A stretch of 64,000 bases of DNA from Cylicocyclus nassatus (GCA_958299035.1 CATQJL010000223.1:13378293-13442292), one strand, 5' to 3'; numbered from the stretch's first letter, positions 46,441 through 58,315 are shown. Translations and numbers: made by a program. Notes: generated from the letters alone by a model not told the origin.

Positions 46441-47137
46441 CTCTATATAGTAGTGTGCTTACCCGTCCGGATAACCTGTGTTTCCGCTTCAAGATAGGAC
46501 TTAAAGGAAAAGTTTTGCGTTCGAAGAATTACTGTCCGCGACATTGTGACGCGGCCATTTTCGGACTTTTTTTAGAAAAGGATTCTTAAAATTTTTAGAA
46601 CACATGTTTCTCAAAAAGCTCAAAGTGTAGACTGTAGGTCTTGGAGAGCTCTATCACCTCATGCAATTACTACATTTTTTCATTCTTGTTTTCCCTCTGA
46701 AACAGAGCGATGAAAAAGGAAGAGGGGTTTGTCCGCACTTTTTGGCGGTCACTGTATATACACCGTATTTTTTGTAGCCTCCCATGTGCAGTTTAAAGTA
46801 AGCATTGCTCGCACCGGTGAAACTAATAAATTCATGAAACAATAAATTTTTCTCTGCTGCTTGCAGGTGACCGTTACAAACGCTGTGTAAATTTCTCATC
46901 TAAATATTTATGCTGGAGTAATCTATAAGCTTTTGTACAGTTATGACAGTGCCATACAGTTACGACAGTAGAATGTGCAAATTCTCGGCGACGGCAAAGT
47001 TGGCGAAAAACGCAAAGTCGCCGAGTTTGCTGAAACTGCCGAGAATTTTCATATTTCAAAGTCATAACTGCACTCTATCAAAGCTCTTCATTTAGAAGGT
47101 TTGGGCAATTGACTTTGCTGACCAATCGTAGTTTCAG

Positions 47138-47508
47138 TGGTTGTTGTGAATATTGATTACAAAGCTGGGCAGAAAAGCGAAGATGTCATTGTTGGCTTTG
47201 CATTCTATCCGACAAGGATAATCCGTAGTGTAAGGCATCCATAACCTCACCACAGATTACAGCATATATTTTTGATGATATTTCAGCGTGGTTACAAATC
47301 TTCGCTCAATTACATTTGGTTCAAAATTCCAACGGAATGTGGAATCCCGAAGACATCCCAAGTCTCAATTGGGGGTGAGATGCATTGCTTCACTTTTACG
47401 AACTACAACCACTCCTTTGTAGGTAATTTTGGCCCACACAAGTACCTCTACGTACACTTTTGCCTTTACGGCTTGAGCTCTGATAACATAACAAATCTCG
47501 AGGGTTGA
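47138..47508 (+). CDS. Probable secreted protein, last two exons
   Basis: Exon 47138-47229 (after TAGTTTCAG, ending CGTAGT-GTAAGG) joins in phase across a 57-nt intron (ending GATATTTCAG) to exon 47287-47508. Together they give about 104 residues: VVVNIDYKAGQKSEDVIVGF, then a Tyr/Phe-rich part with cysteines at TECGI, MHCFTF and HFCLYG and two Asn-x-Ser/Thr sites, ending before TGA. Cysteines and glycosylation-type sites suggest an extracellular beta-rich protein. The first exon with a signal peptide was not found; a hairpin MITE (46940-47068) lies where an upstream intron should be. No family is recognised. Confidence 0.6.
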
Positions 47509-48168
47509 AAAGGAAGCAGATATGTGGTGCAAAGCTGCTGATATATTATAGACTAGATTACAAAACCTTAGGCGCTATCACTTGTTACACAAAGTATGAT
47601 CGTTTTCAAACCCTCACTATTCGAGGGCATTTCAGTGTAGATAAAATTTGCAAAGAATGGTTTTGTTTGTGTGAAAAGCTGCAATCTTTCCCAGTTCTCT
47701 TTCATGTTGTGTATGCAGTGATGATGAGATAAGGAGTAATTGGCACTTTTCTTTTATTCTCTACATGTAATACTTACTATACCGATGATGGGCATATAAA
47801 TGAAGAAAGACATAAAAGAAAAGGAAACGGCAGAAAAGGCATAATAGATAAAGCAACTAAATAAAGAACTGAAGATGCAAACGGGACAGCAAGCTTTATT
47901 AATCTTCCAGTCGACAAATTAATGTGATGAACCTCAGAGATTATGAAGTCTATTTTTATACTTTTTTTGATTGAGTTTAGATCTCGAATATGAATAAATT
48001 CTGTGCGTGTTTGTTTCTGTAAGTGCTCAAAATGAACTATTCTACAAAGTGCGACGTGCTTTGCAGACACACCGCTTGCAAATCATTCTTTTCTTTACTT
48101 AACACATGGCTTTTACAGTTTGCGCTGCTACATACACAGTGAAACATTGCAAGTAGATCTGAGCCGGT
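47509..48168. other. No confident gene
   Basis: A plus-strand open stretch (47505-47732) with several cysteines follows directly but has no clear splice junction to the preceding gene. Confidence 0.3.
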
Positions 48169-48334
48169 AGTAATCTGGTCGAAACTCCGAGTTTAAAGCT
48201 GCGCGTTAACTCAGAGTTTCGTTTTGAAACTCCGAGTTAACTGCGAGTTTCATTTTTGAAACTCGGAGTTTCGTTCTGCTACTTAAGGATCCGCTCTAGT
48301 TGTTGAGGATCCACCACATGCTTCATCGCAAAAC

Positions 48335-48420
48335 GTTGCGATTAAGTCGGGTCTCGAACTTCCGTTGCTCGGCGCGAAGTGCCTACTTCTAGACCTCTAG
48401 GCTAAAGAGCCACTATTCCA
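48335..48420 (-). repeat. tRNA-like sequence (SINE or tRNA relic)
   Basis: On the minus strand TAGCCTAGAGG matches a polymerase III A box, and 45 nt later GTTCGAGACC matches a B box, the spacing found in tRNA genes. The acceptor ends do not pair and no clean anticodon arm is evident, so it is not a working tRNA. It is most likely the head of a tRNA-derived SINE or a tRNA relic carried inside the inverted-repeat element. Confidence 0.5.
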
Positions 48421-48784
48421 CAAGTGCCGCAACTGCTTAGGGAATCCACGTAATCAAGATTCCACATGTTGAGACACGTGGAGAGGCGCTTGGCTTGCCT
48501 GTGAGGGGGGAACGGCCCTTTTGAACCGCTCGCTATCACAGCGCGCCTCTGATTGGTCAACTTGTCCACTGCCATAACGAGTTAATACTCGTTCATTTTT
48601 GTACATCTTTCGTGTCCAACATGATGATAGGTTTTGGCACAGGTATATTACATACCTCGGACTAAGAATTTCCCCGTTGACTGTAAATGTGACTTATTAG
48701 CTTTGCCAGCGGCGCCGCACGCGGCGAGGCAAGCGTCGCGCGCGAAGGGTTCAAAAGGGCCTACACCCCCTGTGAGGTGGCTAG

Positions 48785-49069
48785 CAGTGGCGGTCTCAGA
48801 GCGGTTCCGAGGGGGAAGGCGGCAAAAAAAATTTTTAAATAAAGGTGCGTGACGTTAGCCACGCACTCTGAAAATTTTTTCGAGGTGCATCTCAAAATTC
48901 TTGCGGGTCTAAAGCCTCCGAAAATTTTTTTACAAGGCTAATTGAATTTTTAAAAAATTCTAAAAATTATTTTGATTGTTTGCAAAAATAAACAAGTTGT
49001 TTGCACATTTTTATAACCATGTAGGTACGTTTCACCCCCCCCCCCCCCCGCCCCTTCAATCCGTTACTG
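48785..49069. mobile_element. hAT-type MITE, copy 1
   Basis: The ends CAGTGGCGG and CCGTTACTG carry a C-run near the right end. Flanks GTGGCTAG and GTGCTAGC resemble a mutated 8-bp duplication. The interior shares TTTTTACAAGGCTAATTGAA with the copy at 58316. Confidence 0.65.
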
Positions 49070-49663
49070 GTGCTAGCCATAATATATCCTAAAGATGCTC
49101 AAAAAAAGTAGCAGGATAAAACATGGACATAGACAGTAACCTAACAATCCGTCCCCCTCCCCTCTCGCCATATTTTGATATGATTATACTTGATAAAATT
49201 CGAAAGTCTGTTAGTTTCCAAAAACTTTCGAATGACCCAGATCTATAATTTGTAATCTTGAAATAGACCATTATTTTAGGAAAATAGACTTCAAGTAGTA
49301 AACAAAGTCTACAGGTCATTCGTAAATCGACTGTTAGAATTTCAAAAGACCTCTGAATAATGTAGCAAATTTCGAAAAAATTTTCTCGAGGTTTCTGTTG
49401 ACACAATAAAAAAGAAATAATTTAGAAAACATTCCCTGATATCATTACTTTTTTGCTAAGAAAGTTCAACTCGACCTGAGATTCTTGTCCCTCTTCATAT
49501 GCCCACCGTAATAATCCTCATTGAAAACGGATAGCATGATCATAATTGCACTGCCAAATGAACTCAGTGGCGAATTTTTAAGCAGTTCAGTAAGTTTATT
49601 CCACCACATCTACTGCAGCCCCATCGCATAGTCTTGCAGTAAGAAGAAATAGTAAGTATCTAA

Positions 49664-49956
49664 CAGTTGCGGACTGAAGGGGAGGCTCCCCCTCTACCCG
49701 GGATGGGTTGCGAAATTTTTGAAATTTATTTACTGTGTTTATCTTTTAAAATTTCTTAAGATTCAAATTAGACTTGTAAAAAAATTTTTTGGGGCGTAGC
49801 TGCTGACAAGCCCCCTCTTTTCCTATAATTTAGGGGTATGGGCCAGCAAAAAATGTTAAGGAGCACCCCAAAAAATTGTCGCCATGCATCTCCACTTGAA
49901 GAAAATTTTTTCCCCCTTCCCCCTCCACAGGGACGGAAATCCTGCGACCGTCAATG
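49664..49956. mobile_element. hAT-type MITE, copy 2
   Basis: The ends CAGTTGCGGACTG and CCTGCGACCGTCAATG are diverged. Flanks GTATCTAA and GTAACTAA agree in 7 of 8 positions, fitting an 8-bp hAT target duplication. Confidence 0.6.
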
Positions 49957-50049
49957 GTAACTAAGTATTTAGCTAAACTTCCCCTGAAAAAAGTTCTAAG
50001 TGAGATTTTTTTATCCACCTATCCATCTACCGTAAATCCATTGAAACCC

Positions 50050-50960
50050 CCTTTTTAAAGGTATTTTCAAGCGACTATGATATTCCTGATTAACGTGCAG
50101 AATTAACCAAGCCAACTTTCATGAAATCCTGTGGTTTTGGGTATCCACCGTATCTCTTCTCCGCTATAAACCGCTGTAGTGAAAAACGCGCAATGTGATC
50201 GTAATCAGCACACCGCGTAACGCCACTGAGCCAACCAATATTAAATCTGTTATGAGGCTTTGGCTTTCACCAAATTCCTACAATAACCCTGCTCTATCTC
50301 TCCGCAGTGAAAAATGATTACCACATCAGTAGCGCAGCGGATAACCCCGCCAGACCAAGTTTCAGTCAACTGCTTGAATCTCGCCCAACTACCGTATCCC
50401 TACCGTAATCTCGTTAGTGGCCCCGTAGCCAAAATGACTCACCCACTGTACCAGGTTTCAGCCCATTTCGTGACTTTCGCCCAACTACCGTATACCTACC
50501 GTAATTTCGGTCCGTGGCCCCGTAGCGAAAAACGAATGTTATATTCATGATCAGCATGCCAAAAAACCCCTATTGTACCAAGCTTCAGCCAATTTCGTAA
50601 CTTTCGCTCAACTAATATCCCTGCCGTAACATCGCTAAATGGTCCCGCAGTTCAAAATGAACATCATATCCGCGATCAGCGTGCCAAAAAACCCCACTGT
50701 ACCAAGTTTCAGGCAATTCTGTGACTTTCGCCCAAATACCATATACCTACCGTAATCCCGCTCCGTGGCCCCGTAGCGAAAACGAATGTCATATTCGTGA
50801 TCAGCGTGCCAGAAAACCCCATTGTACCAAGTTTCAGCCAATTTCGTAACTTTCGCCCAACTACCGTATTCTTACCATAACCCCCTTATGTTTGCGAATG
50901 GCGAAAAATGAGCATCGGATTCGTAATCAGAGCGTCGGATAACCCCGGGACCAAAATTTT
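50050..50960. repeat. Tandem repeat of about 125 bp
   Basis: The block CCAAGTTTCAG...CGTAACTTTCGCCCAACTACC...CCTACCGTAAT...GGCCCCGTAGCGAAAA...CGTGATCAGCGTGCC recurs at intervals of roughly 123 to 127 bp in at least five diverged copies. It is non-coding. Confidence 0.75.
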
Positions 50961-51400
50961 ACAAAATTTTGAATCTTTGTGTTCAACGGTGCACCATGAT
51001 ACTCCCACCATGCTCTATAAAACTCGGAGCAAAATTTACCTTGGAGGACTTTTTTCTGCACCTCTGCGTTTACGCACTATTTCTCTTTCTAACCAAACTC
51101 AGAGTTAATTCCGAGTTTTGCGGGCGGCTGAAACGCGCAGCAAGCTCAAAGTCGCAGCTGAGCTGCGCGTTTTGTCGTTTCGTCGTTTCGTTTTAGCGTC
51201 TCGCGTGGAGCGAATTATGTTACGTTTCCATACTTGGCATAAAGTACTCTTGCGGGGTATCCTGCCATATAACCCTTTCCCCAATTTGTTTTGCTTATGC
51301 GGGTGTTGATGGTCCCTGAAAGGTGCGTGTTAACTCAGAGTTAAATCTGAGTTAACTCTGAGTTTGAGCTGCGCGTTTCGACAGGTTTACTACCGGCCCT

Positions 51401-53318
51401 GATAACAAGAATATGAATTTTGATTTATGAGTTCTAGACTATGAGCCAACGCGCTGTAAAAGAACATGCTGATCCACGGTATAGCAAATTGCAAATTTAT
51501 TCTTTTACTATTTCAAATATTCTAAACACAAACTTCTTCATTGAAATGACACTTATCCTGTAATTTATGTACCGTATCAGAATCTTTCTTGCTTATTTTC
51601 TTGGGGAAGAAAATGAAGGTCATTTGTAACTAGAGCCAACTCTTGCTTTGAGGCAATCAAACATGCAATATTCTCATATTCGACGAAAAACTGCTCAAAT
51701 CTTCTGCGTTTAGAGTTCCATCTTTTAGAGCACTGAATCGTGGTAACTCCTGGAAATGACCAGGCTTTTCGGATTCAATGTTGCGGATAGCCCAGGTATG
51801 TAAACAGAACGAGTTTTTACCTGGGCGCTCCTTATGCTCAAATCGAAAAGTTTGTGAGTCCTTATTGTAGATATAATACCATCTATTTAGATATTACCAA
51901 GGTTTGAGTGCTCCACATTCGATAAAAGCATGAGAAAAGCAGCAAAACTTAGTTTTCAACCTAATATTTGAACTCAAAATGGAATGCTAACGCCCGGGTT
52001 TCTCGATTCAATGCCGCTTCAACAAATTGCGGTAGCAGCAACGGGCAATCTCCACAACATGCCAGATGTGCATACACATTTTGCACTTCCTCTTTTCCTC
52101 TCAATTGTGTTTGCGCTCTTTGGACATGTTGACCTGATTAGGACCCTTTCACTCTCTCTGATACCTCAGAAAGACATGAACATTGAGATCATAAACGACA
52201 AGTCACAGTTTCGGTTTCCTTTGAGATTTAGCGATCAAATGCGAGGCAAACCTATTCGGTCGTGTTGCTTTTGTAGTAATTTTCGATATATATACGTTTT
52301 TTGAACCAGTCTTAACGATAACTTTGACGCAAGGTTGTTCGTTTCATGCAAAAATCCTTGCGTCAACTAGCTGACCTTTCTCAATAGTACAACAGTGAGG
52401 CAATGGGGCAAGGAGCTACAACATAAGCTCTTTTCAACATAGCTAAAATAAAACATGTTCATTCCTTGCTGCTAGTTGTTATGCAGAAAAAACGTGTGTG
52501 TTCGGCCGCTTTTTATGTTAAACTCTATTTGTGTTCGGATTTACATGAACCAAACTCTGTTTGGGAGCTCTATAAAAAAATGTAAATGGTTTCTGTGTCC
52601 ACGTAGTCAAGTTGCACCGTCACCTCAACATTCACGTATGTTTTGCATTGAAATTTATTAGGGAAATAAGATGGCTTCAGTGTTTGCTCCATACTTCTAA
52701 GAAATCGCAATTTGCAAAAGTGAGTAAACACTCTCGCACTTTTCTAGTATTCTGGTAGTTGTGCAAACTCTGTCCCGAAAGTCTCGTAGATTCTTGGAAC
52801 ACTTGTAGAGCCTTGATGTAATATATTGTTCAAAGGCATTCAAAAGATGCAGTCAGAGCGATTGTTTATCTTCATTATAGTGTGTTTGCCGATGGATTGA
52901 GAAAACTGAAAAAACTTTCGGACCCACCTAGTATGTGCTGAGGGCATAATATGGCACTGCTGAACATGTTCATAGTAGATTAAGCGAAATCTCATAATAT
53001 CGAAATCTTCTTTGAACCACGGCTCGCAAGCTAGGGATTATCGAAAAATTCACAGCTTCATATTCCATTTCTTCTATCAAAAACACGCTTAGCATTCTCA
53101 TGCGATCACACAAAATAGTGAAAAGTGAAGATCTAATCTTGTATGGCAAAAATCTGGCATCTATTATGCGCAGGTATCACATAAGGATTTTTATTTCACA
53201 GACAAAGAAGGAAGAAGAAAGATATTTAGCGCAGCAAAATATGATGCGTCCCCCCTCAGATCCCTCCTCCCCCCTCCCCTCCTTGCAGGGATGTACATAC
53301 ATATGGGCCTTAAACTTA
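51401..53318. other. No confident gene
   Basis: A mariner-type right end lies at 51945-51966. Directly after it, plus-strand frames are open at 51970-52130; one has cysteine spacing (NCGSSNG ... RCAYTF) reminiscent of the last exon of the secreted family at 9.6 and 21.3 kb, but another frame is equally long. The rest is AT-rich. Confidence 0.3.
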
Positions 53319-53951
53319 CTCAGACAATCGACCGGACCCCTCCGCCGGACAGTCCGAATCTGCCAGAGTCGCGCCGGACCCAGCTGACCAATGAGAGCGG
53401 GGCAAATGGGAGGTCCGTCGCGGTGACATCACTGGCAGGCAAATGGGACGCTTCTCCGGCCCTGCTGCAAAGGTACGCCATTTCTGCTCCGGAGGTACGG
53501 CAGATTTAACAGAGCCGCGCCGGAGAAATTTGCCCGGCGCGTGTCCGTCAGATTTGGAAGAGCCGCGCCGCAGAAAATCGGAGGGGTCCGGAGCACAAAT
53601 GGGAGGTCTCCGGAGCAGAAAATGGGAGGCCTCCGGAGCAGAAAATGGGAGACCTCCGGAGCAGAAAATGGGAGGTCTCCGGAGCACAAAATGGGAGGTC
53701 CCCGGAGCACAAAATGGGAGGTATCCGGAGCAGAAAATGGGAGGTATCCGGAGCAGAAAATGGGAGGTATTGGGAGCAGAAAATGGGAGGTATTGGGAGC
53801 AGAAAATGGGAGGTCTCCGGAGCAGAAAATGCGAGGTCTCCGGAGCAGAAATGGGAGGTCTCCGGCGGACGAGTGGCAGACCCACTGCTGGGGAAACGCC
53901 GCGGCCCTGCCATTTCTCCGGCGGAGGGGTCCTATCCGTTGTCTGAGTTGA
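53319..53951. mobile_element. GC-rich inverted-repeat element filled with a 23-bp minisatellite
   Basis: The ends ACTCAGACAATCGACCGG-ACCCCTCCGCC and its near-complement bound the element. From about 53575 to 53870 a 23-bp unit, close to AAAATGGGAGGTCTCCGGAGC plus AG, repeats about 13 times. Because 23 is not a multiple of three and the unit lacks stops in most registers, several long frames run open on both strands through the array. They are the longest open frames of the window, yet they are repeat artefacts, not genes. Confidence 0.8.
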
Positions 53952-54526
53952 TATGTAGCGACCGACGAATGTTGAAAAATTACTTTTGAGAAACAGTGTA
54001 CTAGTTTTCGTGCAAAAGTGCAAAGCATGCTCGTGCCAGTGAAAAATGCACCCGAATTGTAGCACCTTATCTTGTTTACTTTCAAAAAATGTTGATTATG
54101 AGATTTGTGGACAACGTACCTGTTATCTGTGATTAGTAAGTGCATGAACGCTAAGCATTTAGAGTTCTTGTAAAGCTTGATTAGACAACACTCAAAAATT
54201 TAAACTGCGAACTCATTATTAAAAAAGCAATTGATTCTCATTTATCACCTCAAACTCAGCAAATAGGACAAATTAACTGTCCTTGGACAGTGGCTGTCCA
54301 TATGCGCTCATTTCGGAGATGACTTCACAGAACTGGCAAACTGACAATCTAATTAAATGATGAAATCTTCAATTGTCAAGAGAGTTTGGTTTATGGAGGG
54401 TGCAAACGAGAGAAAGTGAACTTTATTAATCAACAAATTCGTACAGCTCAGCCCTAATGCACTTTGGACCACAAAAACTTTGTTGGACGATTCAATTTAA
54501 GCACTTCTTGCTGGTCATACTTAAAC
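53952..54526. other. No gene seen
   Basis: AT-rich spacer left of copy 2 of the segmental duplication. Confidence 0.4.
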
Positions 54527-54691
54527 GTATTTTCCAATGACAAGACATTTGTCAATCACAAAAAATCTTTGATATCAAATCTGAACTGCTTTCTGCTAAT
54601 TACGTTTTCAAAACAAAATAACAAACAAAATTGCAGCACGACTACACTACAGGTATCGAGATTAAAAATTTGACTTGCACAGAATCACTGA

Positions 54692-55070
54692 ATGGTTATG
54701 AAAATTGCGATAATTTTTGTGCTGCTGACTTATGAAGAGAATGGACTGGAATGCATGTGGTGAAAATTCCAACCAGTTATTTATACCTGCAGCTTCGGCT
54801 CATTGTCATTCCCACTTGAAGGGACACATGGATATGAAAATTCTGTTCATCTTCGCATTCGTTCTTCACAGTCGAACTTGACCGCCTTTATCACTGTAAA
54901 GAAACGAGATAAAAGGTTTTCGTACAAGCAATTTCGGTAGGTAAAATAGTGGGGATTTTTTAAATAATTTCATTTGTCAGATTGTACTAAAAACGTTCTG
55001 TAATAGTTTTTTTTTGTTTCTTACCTACTGCAGGATCAAATGTCAAAAACATAACCTCACTAAATGTTGA
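54692..55070 (+). CDS. Short secreted protein, copy 2 (82 aa)
   Basis: Exons 54692-54759, 54793-54936 and 55034-55070 join in phase through introns of 33 nt (GTGAAA...CTGCAG) and 97 nt (GTAGGT...CTACTGCAG). The product starts MVMKIAIIFVLLTYEENG, a signal-peptide-like hydrophobic stretch, then a Cys-Met-Cys pair, a beta-like middle (HGYENSVHLRIRSSQSNLT) with one NLT site, and ends IKCQKHNLTKC-stop. Four cysteines in two pairs suggest two disulfides. Copy 1 at 1118 has an early stop and a lost acceptor, so this is the better-preserved gene. A third, dead relative lies at 41180. No known family matches. Confidence 0.6.
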
Positions 55071-55371
55071 CTTATTTCACTTGCACTCAACATACTTGTT
55101 AAAATCTCTGTCATCTCTAGTAAACTAATCGGGAAGCGAACTTCCACTGCCATTTTACGCGCCAAAAGTTAAGTATGAAATTTTACAAAATTGTTGGAAA
55201 TTGACTTCGGTCTTTGAATGAAAACCTTGAGGTTTGAAATTTCAAGCAAAACCACCAGCATGGCTAACATCTTGAAAAAAACTATTTAATTCCAATCTTC
55301 TTCAGTTGGACAAAAGTTGTTACTGGACTTCGCGTTCGAAATTTCAATGAAATCTCAAAAATGTTTTACAG

Positions 55372-55428
55372 GATGAGTGCAAGCAACTGTGTGTAGAAAA
55401 CAGCTCTGTTACGTGCAAAATGTACTAA
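55372..55428 (+). CDS. Possible extra cysteine-rich exon
   Basis: After a TTTTACAG acceptor the frame DECKQLCVENSSVTCKMY runs to TAA. It has three cysteines and an NSS site. The phase does not fit the third exon of the upstream gene, so it might be an alternative last exon or part of another gene. The equivalent place in copy 1 is rearranged into a hairpin. Confidence 0.3.
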   Translation, partial: DECKQLCVENSSVTCKMY

Positions 55429-55621
55429 TTAGCGTTGCTTACACTTCATGACCCATAACTATGTCACGGAAAGTTTTTGGGTGGATAACTTAACTCACCC
55501 TTTTCTTCGAGGTGACGGAAGAGCAAATCTGTGTCTTTCAGGAGAACAAATGTTCTGTGATCTCCACGTACTTCGTTATGAAGGAGAAACTCAATCCATT
55601 TCAGAGCGTAGCTTCAATGTA

Positions 55622-56549
55622 TTAGGTCGTTTCATAAGTTCGTAGACTTTTTATTTTTGTCGCCGTTTTTCGATGAAGCGGTTCGTTTACGGCAAAGTAC
55701 CTATACCATTGAAAAGAGAAAATCTTGCTCTACAAGAACTGTTGTTCGTTTTTGGAGCAAACTTGAATCCCCTTCTTTTACGACTTATCAAAGCAAATTT
55801 TTTTGAGAGGCAAAAATTGGCGATTGCGGCAACTGCAACTTTCGATCCGTATACGGAGCCACAAGTGGGAATTTTTCGTCTGAAGTTGTTATGAGTGATG
55901 AGAAACAACTGTTTGTGGTACTACGGTGCATATAAAAGTAGTCTCCATATCCAAAGAGAGGCTATAAAGAAAGATTAAGCGCACGTTTACCATGTGTGTA
56001 GATGTTTTGCGTTTGGCACAATATTAAAAAGTTCCCACGTCAAAATTTTTTTTGAGAAAGCGTAAAATGTTGGTCAGAGCTTGTACTCATACATCTACAC
56101 CACTTAGAAGAACGCATCCATTCCTCAAGTTCCGATAGGAGGACCGACACATTGTGTCGCTGAACAACGCGCCAAACTCAAGCGGCAGCAGTCAAAGACA
56201 ACAAAACCATTGGGACCTTGTTCAAACGGTTCTATGCATATTGGCATGCTGCAAATTTGTCAGTGTTTCAGTCTTGCTTGCTACTATCCATCCCGCCTAC
56301 CTATGACAGAAACATCTTGCGGAATACGGACCAAATGCGGAAAGTGCAGTTGCCGCAATCGCCAATTTTTGCCTCTCAAAAAATTTTGCTCTGATAAGTC
56401 GTAAAAGAAGGGGATTCAAGTTTGCTCCAAAAACGAACAACAGTTCTTGTAGAGCAAGATTTTCTCTTTTCAATGGTACAGGTACTTTGCCGTAAACGAA
56501 CCGCTTCATCGAAAAACGGCGACAAAAATAAAAAGTCTACGAACTTATG
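55622..56549. mobile_element. Foldback mariner-type MITE
   Basis: The left end TTAGGTCGTTTCATAAGTTC follows TA; the right side is the complement down to GTCTACGAACTTATGA, with the last ten or so bases missing. Arms of about 230 bp (TTCGATGAAGCGGTTCG...) are near-perfect. The empty site is visible in copy 1 near 1975. It interrupts a coding-like stretch (55448-55620). Confidence 0.8.
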
Positions 56550-57140
56550 AACTTTTATTTTCTACAGTTTCATATTTGATGTAAAACTTGTAGAGAGCAT
56601 TTACGTTGCATTTACATTACATTTACATTTACATTCACGTTGCAAAACTTGAGGAAGGCCCGAATCTTGCTGAGAGGAAAACTATAACGCTGAGAGGAAA
56701 ACTAACTAAAACTATAACTATATTTTCGGTGCATAGCACTACCCTAGAGAAGTCGTTTATAGGTATTGTCGATATATTAAGGTCATGATTTCTACAGGGA
56801 TGGACAGACTTTTTGGAAAGAGAAGATCTTTTTGTTACAGGAGCGTCTTGCGCAAACGTAAGTGCGCAGCACTCTGCAGACAAAAATGAGCCAAATCAGC
56901 TGTGCCTAGAATGATTCGTGGCGATTTCTTCAATAGAAAAGGATGTAACACTGACCTACATATGTGGGGAAGCAGAACTTGAAGTAGAAACCCGTTCTTA
57001 TGAAAAATATTTTCTGATTCATTCTTTAAGGAAGGAGGAAATGCACTGCAGAGAAAGAGAGATAATTGTATATAATTGGCTACCAAGTTGTGTGCTCAGA
57101 ACCACTTGCTAGCGATCCATAGCATCGCTATTCTTATATA

Positions 57141-58272
57141 CAGGGTGTCCCAAAAGAATGTGCCTACTGTTTGATTGTAAATAACTCTGTTGTGATGACG
57201 TGTTTCGAGAAGGTTTGGGTACCATTTCGTAGAGCGAGGTTAAGCTTAGATTTGCATTATGGAGCGAATCTTCAATCTCTCTTCATTACTGTAGGATTAC
57301 GGTAAGAACTTCCAGCATATGGAACCAATGTGAAATATACCACCTAAGAAAATTTTTTTCAAAAAATCTGAAAAATCGCCTATTAGGGTTTTCGCACATG
57401 CTGATTCCAACTAACAACTTTTTACGAGTGTTTTCAGCTTTTTTAACGCTGTAATTATATTCCTGACAAATGTCGGGAATTGAGCTATTACGATTTACCG
57501 GAGATAACTTTGGAAAGAAGCTTTACAGTAAAGTGAAAATTTCATAATCGAAAGAAGCGGCTTCCATTACCTTACAAGGGAATGGTCAGAAGTCGAAGTG
57601 GCCAAACCAAACAAGCTGTATACCATTCGATGCAGTATAAAACGTTGACTTCGAATCTGCCTTTCTTATCTGCTTCCCGCTTCTGTGGACGAAACTACAA
57701 GCGGTTTTATTGTGAAAAAAATCATACATAAAAATAGCAAAATTGAGCACACTGTTGCACTTTTAGCTCAGCTTCTTTCTTTAGAAATTTGAAGTAGGCT
57801 AGCTGCATGTTTTGGCCCAGCATTATGACGAACGTGGCTCTGAACGGCTAAATTTTCAATTTCACGCGTAAATTTTTAGCAAAATAATGGTCTTTGATGG
57901 CTTGTAGCTTCGTCCACAGAAGCGGGAAGCAGATAAGAAAGACAGATTCGAAGTCAGCGTTTTATACTGCATCGAATGGTATACAGCTTGTTTAATTTGG
58001 CCGCTTCGACTTCTGACCATTCCCTTGTTAGTATAAGGGTTTTTGGCTTGTTTAGTTTTGTTCCCAGGCAGAATAAAGACTCCAATGGTCTAAAATCCTT
58101 GTCGAAGTTCGTACCGTAATCATACAGTAATGAAGAACGATAGTAATTCGCTCTACTGTAAGTCTAAGTTCAACCTCTCTCTACAAAACGGTTCCTCAAG
58201 CTTCTCGAAACACTTCATTACAAGAGAGTTATTTACAATCAAAGAGTAGGCACATTTTTTTGAGACACCCTG
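57141..58272. mobile_element. CAGGGTGTCCC-family foldback element
   Basis: The ends CAGGGTGTCCCAAAAGAATG and TTTTTTTGAGACACCCTG are flanked by TATA-like sequence. The empty site is present in copy 1 near 2475. Long mirrored blocks near 57620-57720 and 57900-57990 (GCTTCTGTGGACGAA and complement) make most of it palindromic. Confidence 0.8.
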
Positions 58273-58315
58273 CATATAAAGAAACGTCTCTTTGTCTATC
58301 TGTATATGTATATTT

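Larger units (their letters stand above)
48169..51400. mobile_element. Composite inverted-repeat element (GCCGGTAGTAA ends)
   Basis: The left end GAGCCGGTAGTAATCTGGTCG and right end CGACAGGTTTACTACCGGCCC are inverted partners. Both ends contain repeated blocks such as AACTCAGAGTT, CGAAACTCCGAG and GCTGCGCGTT. The 3.2 kb between them holds a tRNA-like sequence, a GC-rich inverted pair (near 48490-48780, CGGCCCTTTTGAACC), two hAT-type MITEs and a tandem repeat. It may be one large non-autonomous element that accumulated others, or two smaller copies that bracket the region. Confidence 0.5.

Noticed and set aside
45589..46497. Similar frames reading ALLIVSCGN on opposite strands
   Set aside because: They come from the two arms of a foldback repeat.
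50050..50960. CRISPR-like regular spacing
   Set aside because: Units are about 125 bp, contiguous and diverged, with no unique spacers, in a eukaryotic genome.
53316..54145. Open frames of up to 249 codons on both strands
   Set aside because: They are generated by the 23-bp repeat, whose unit lacks stops; the frames overlap on both strands and have no splice or start context.
57835..57990. Repeated AGATAAGAAAG blocks looking like a tandem repeat
   Set aside because: They are inverted, not direct, and form the arms of the foldback element at 57141-58272.
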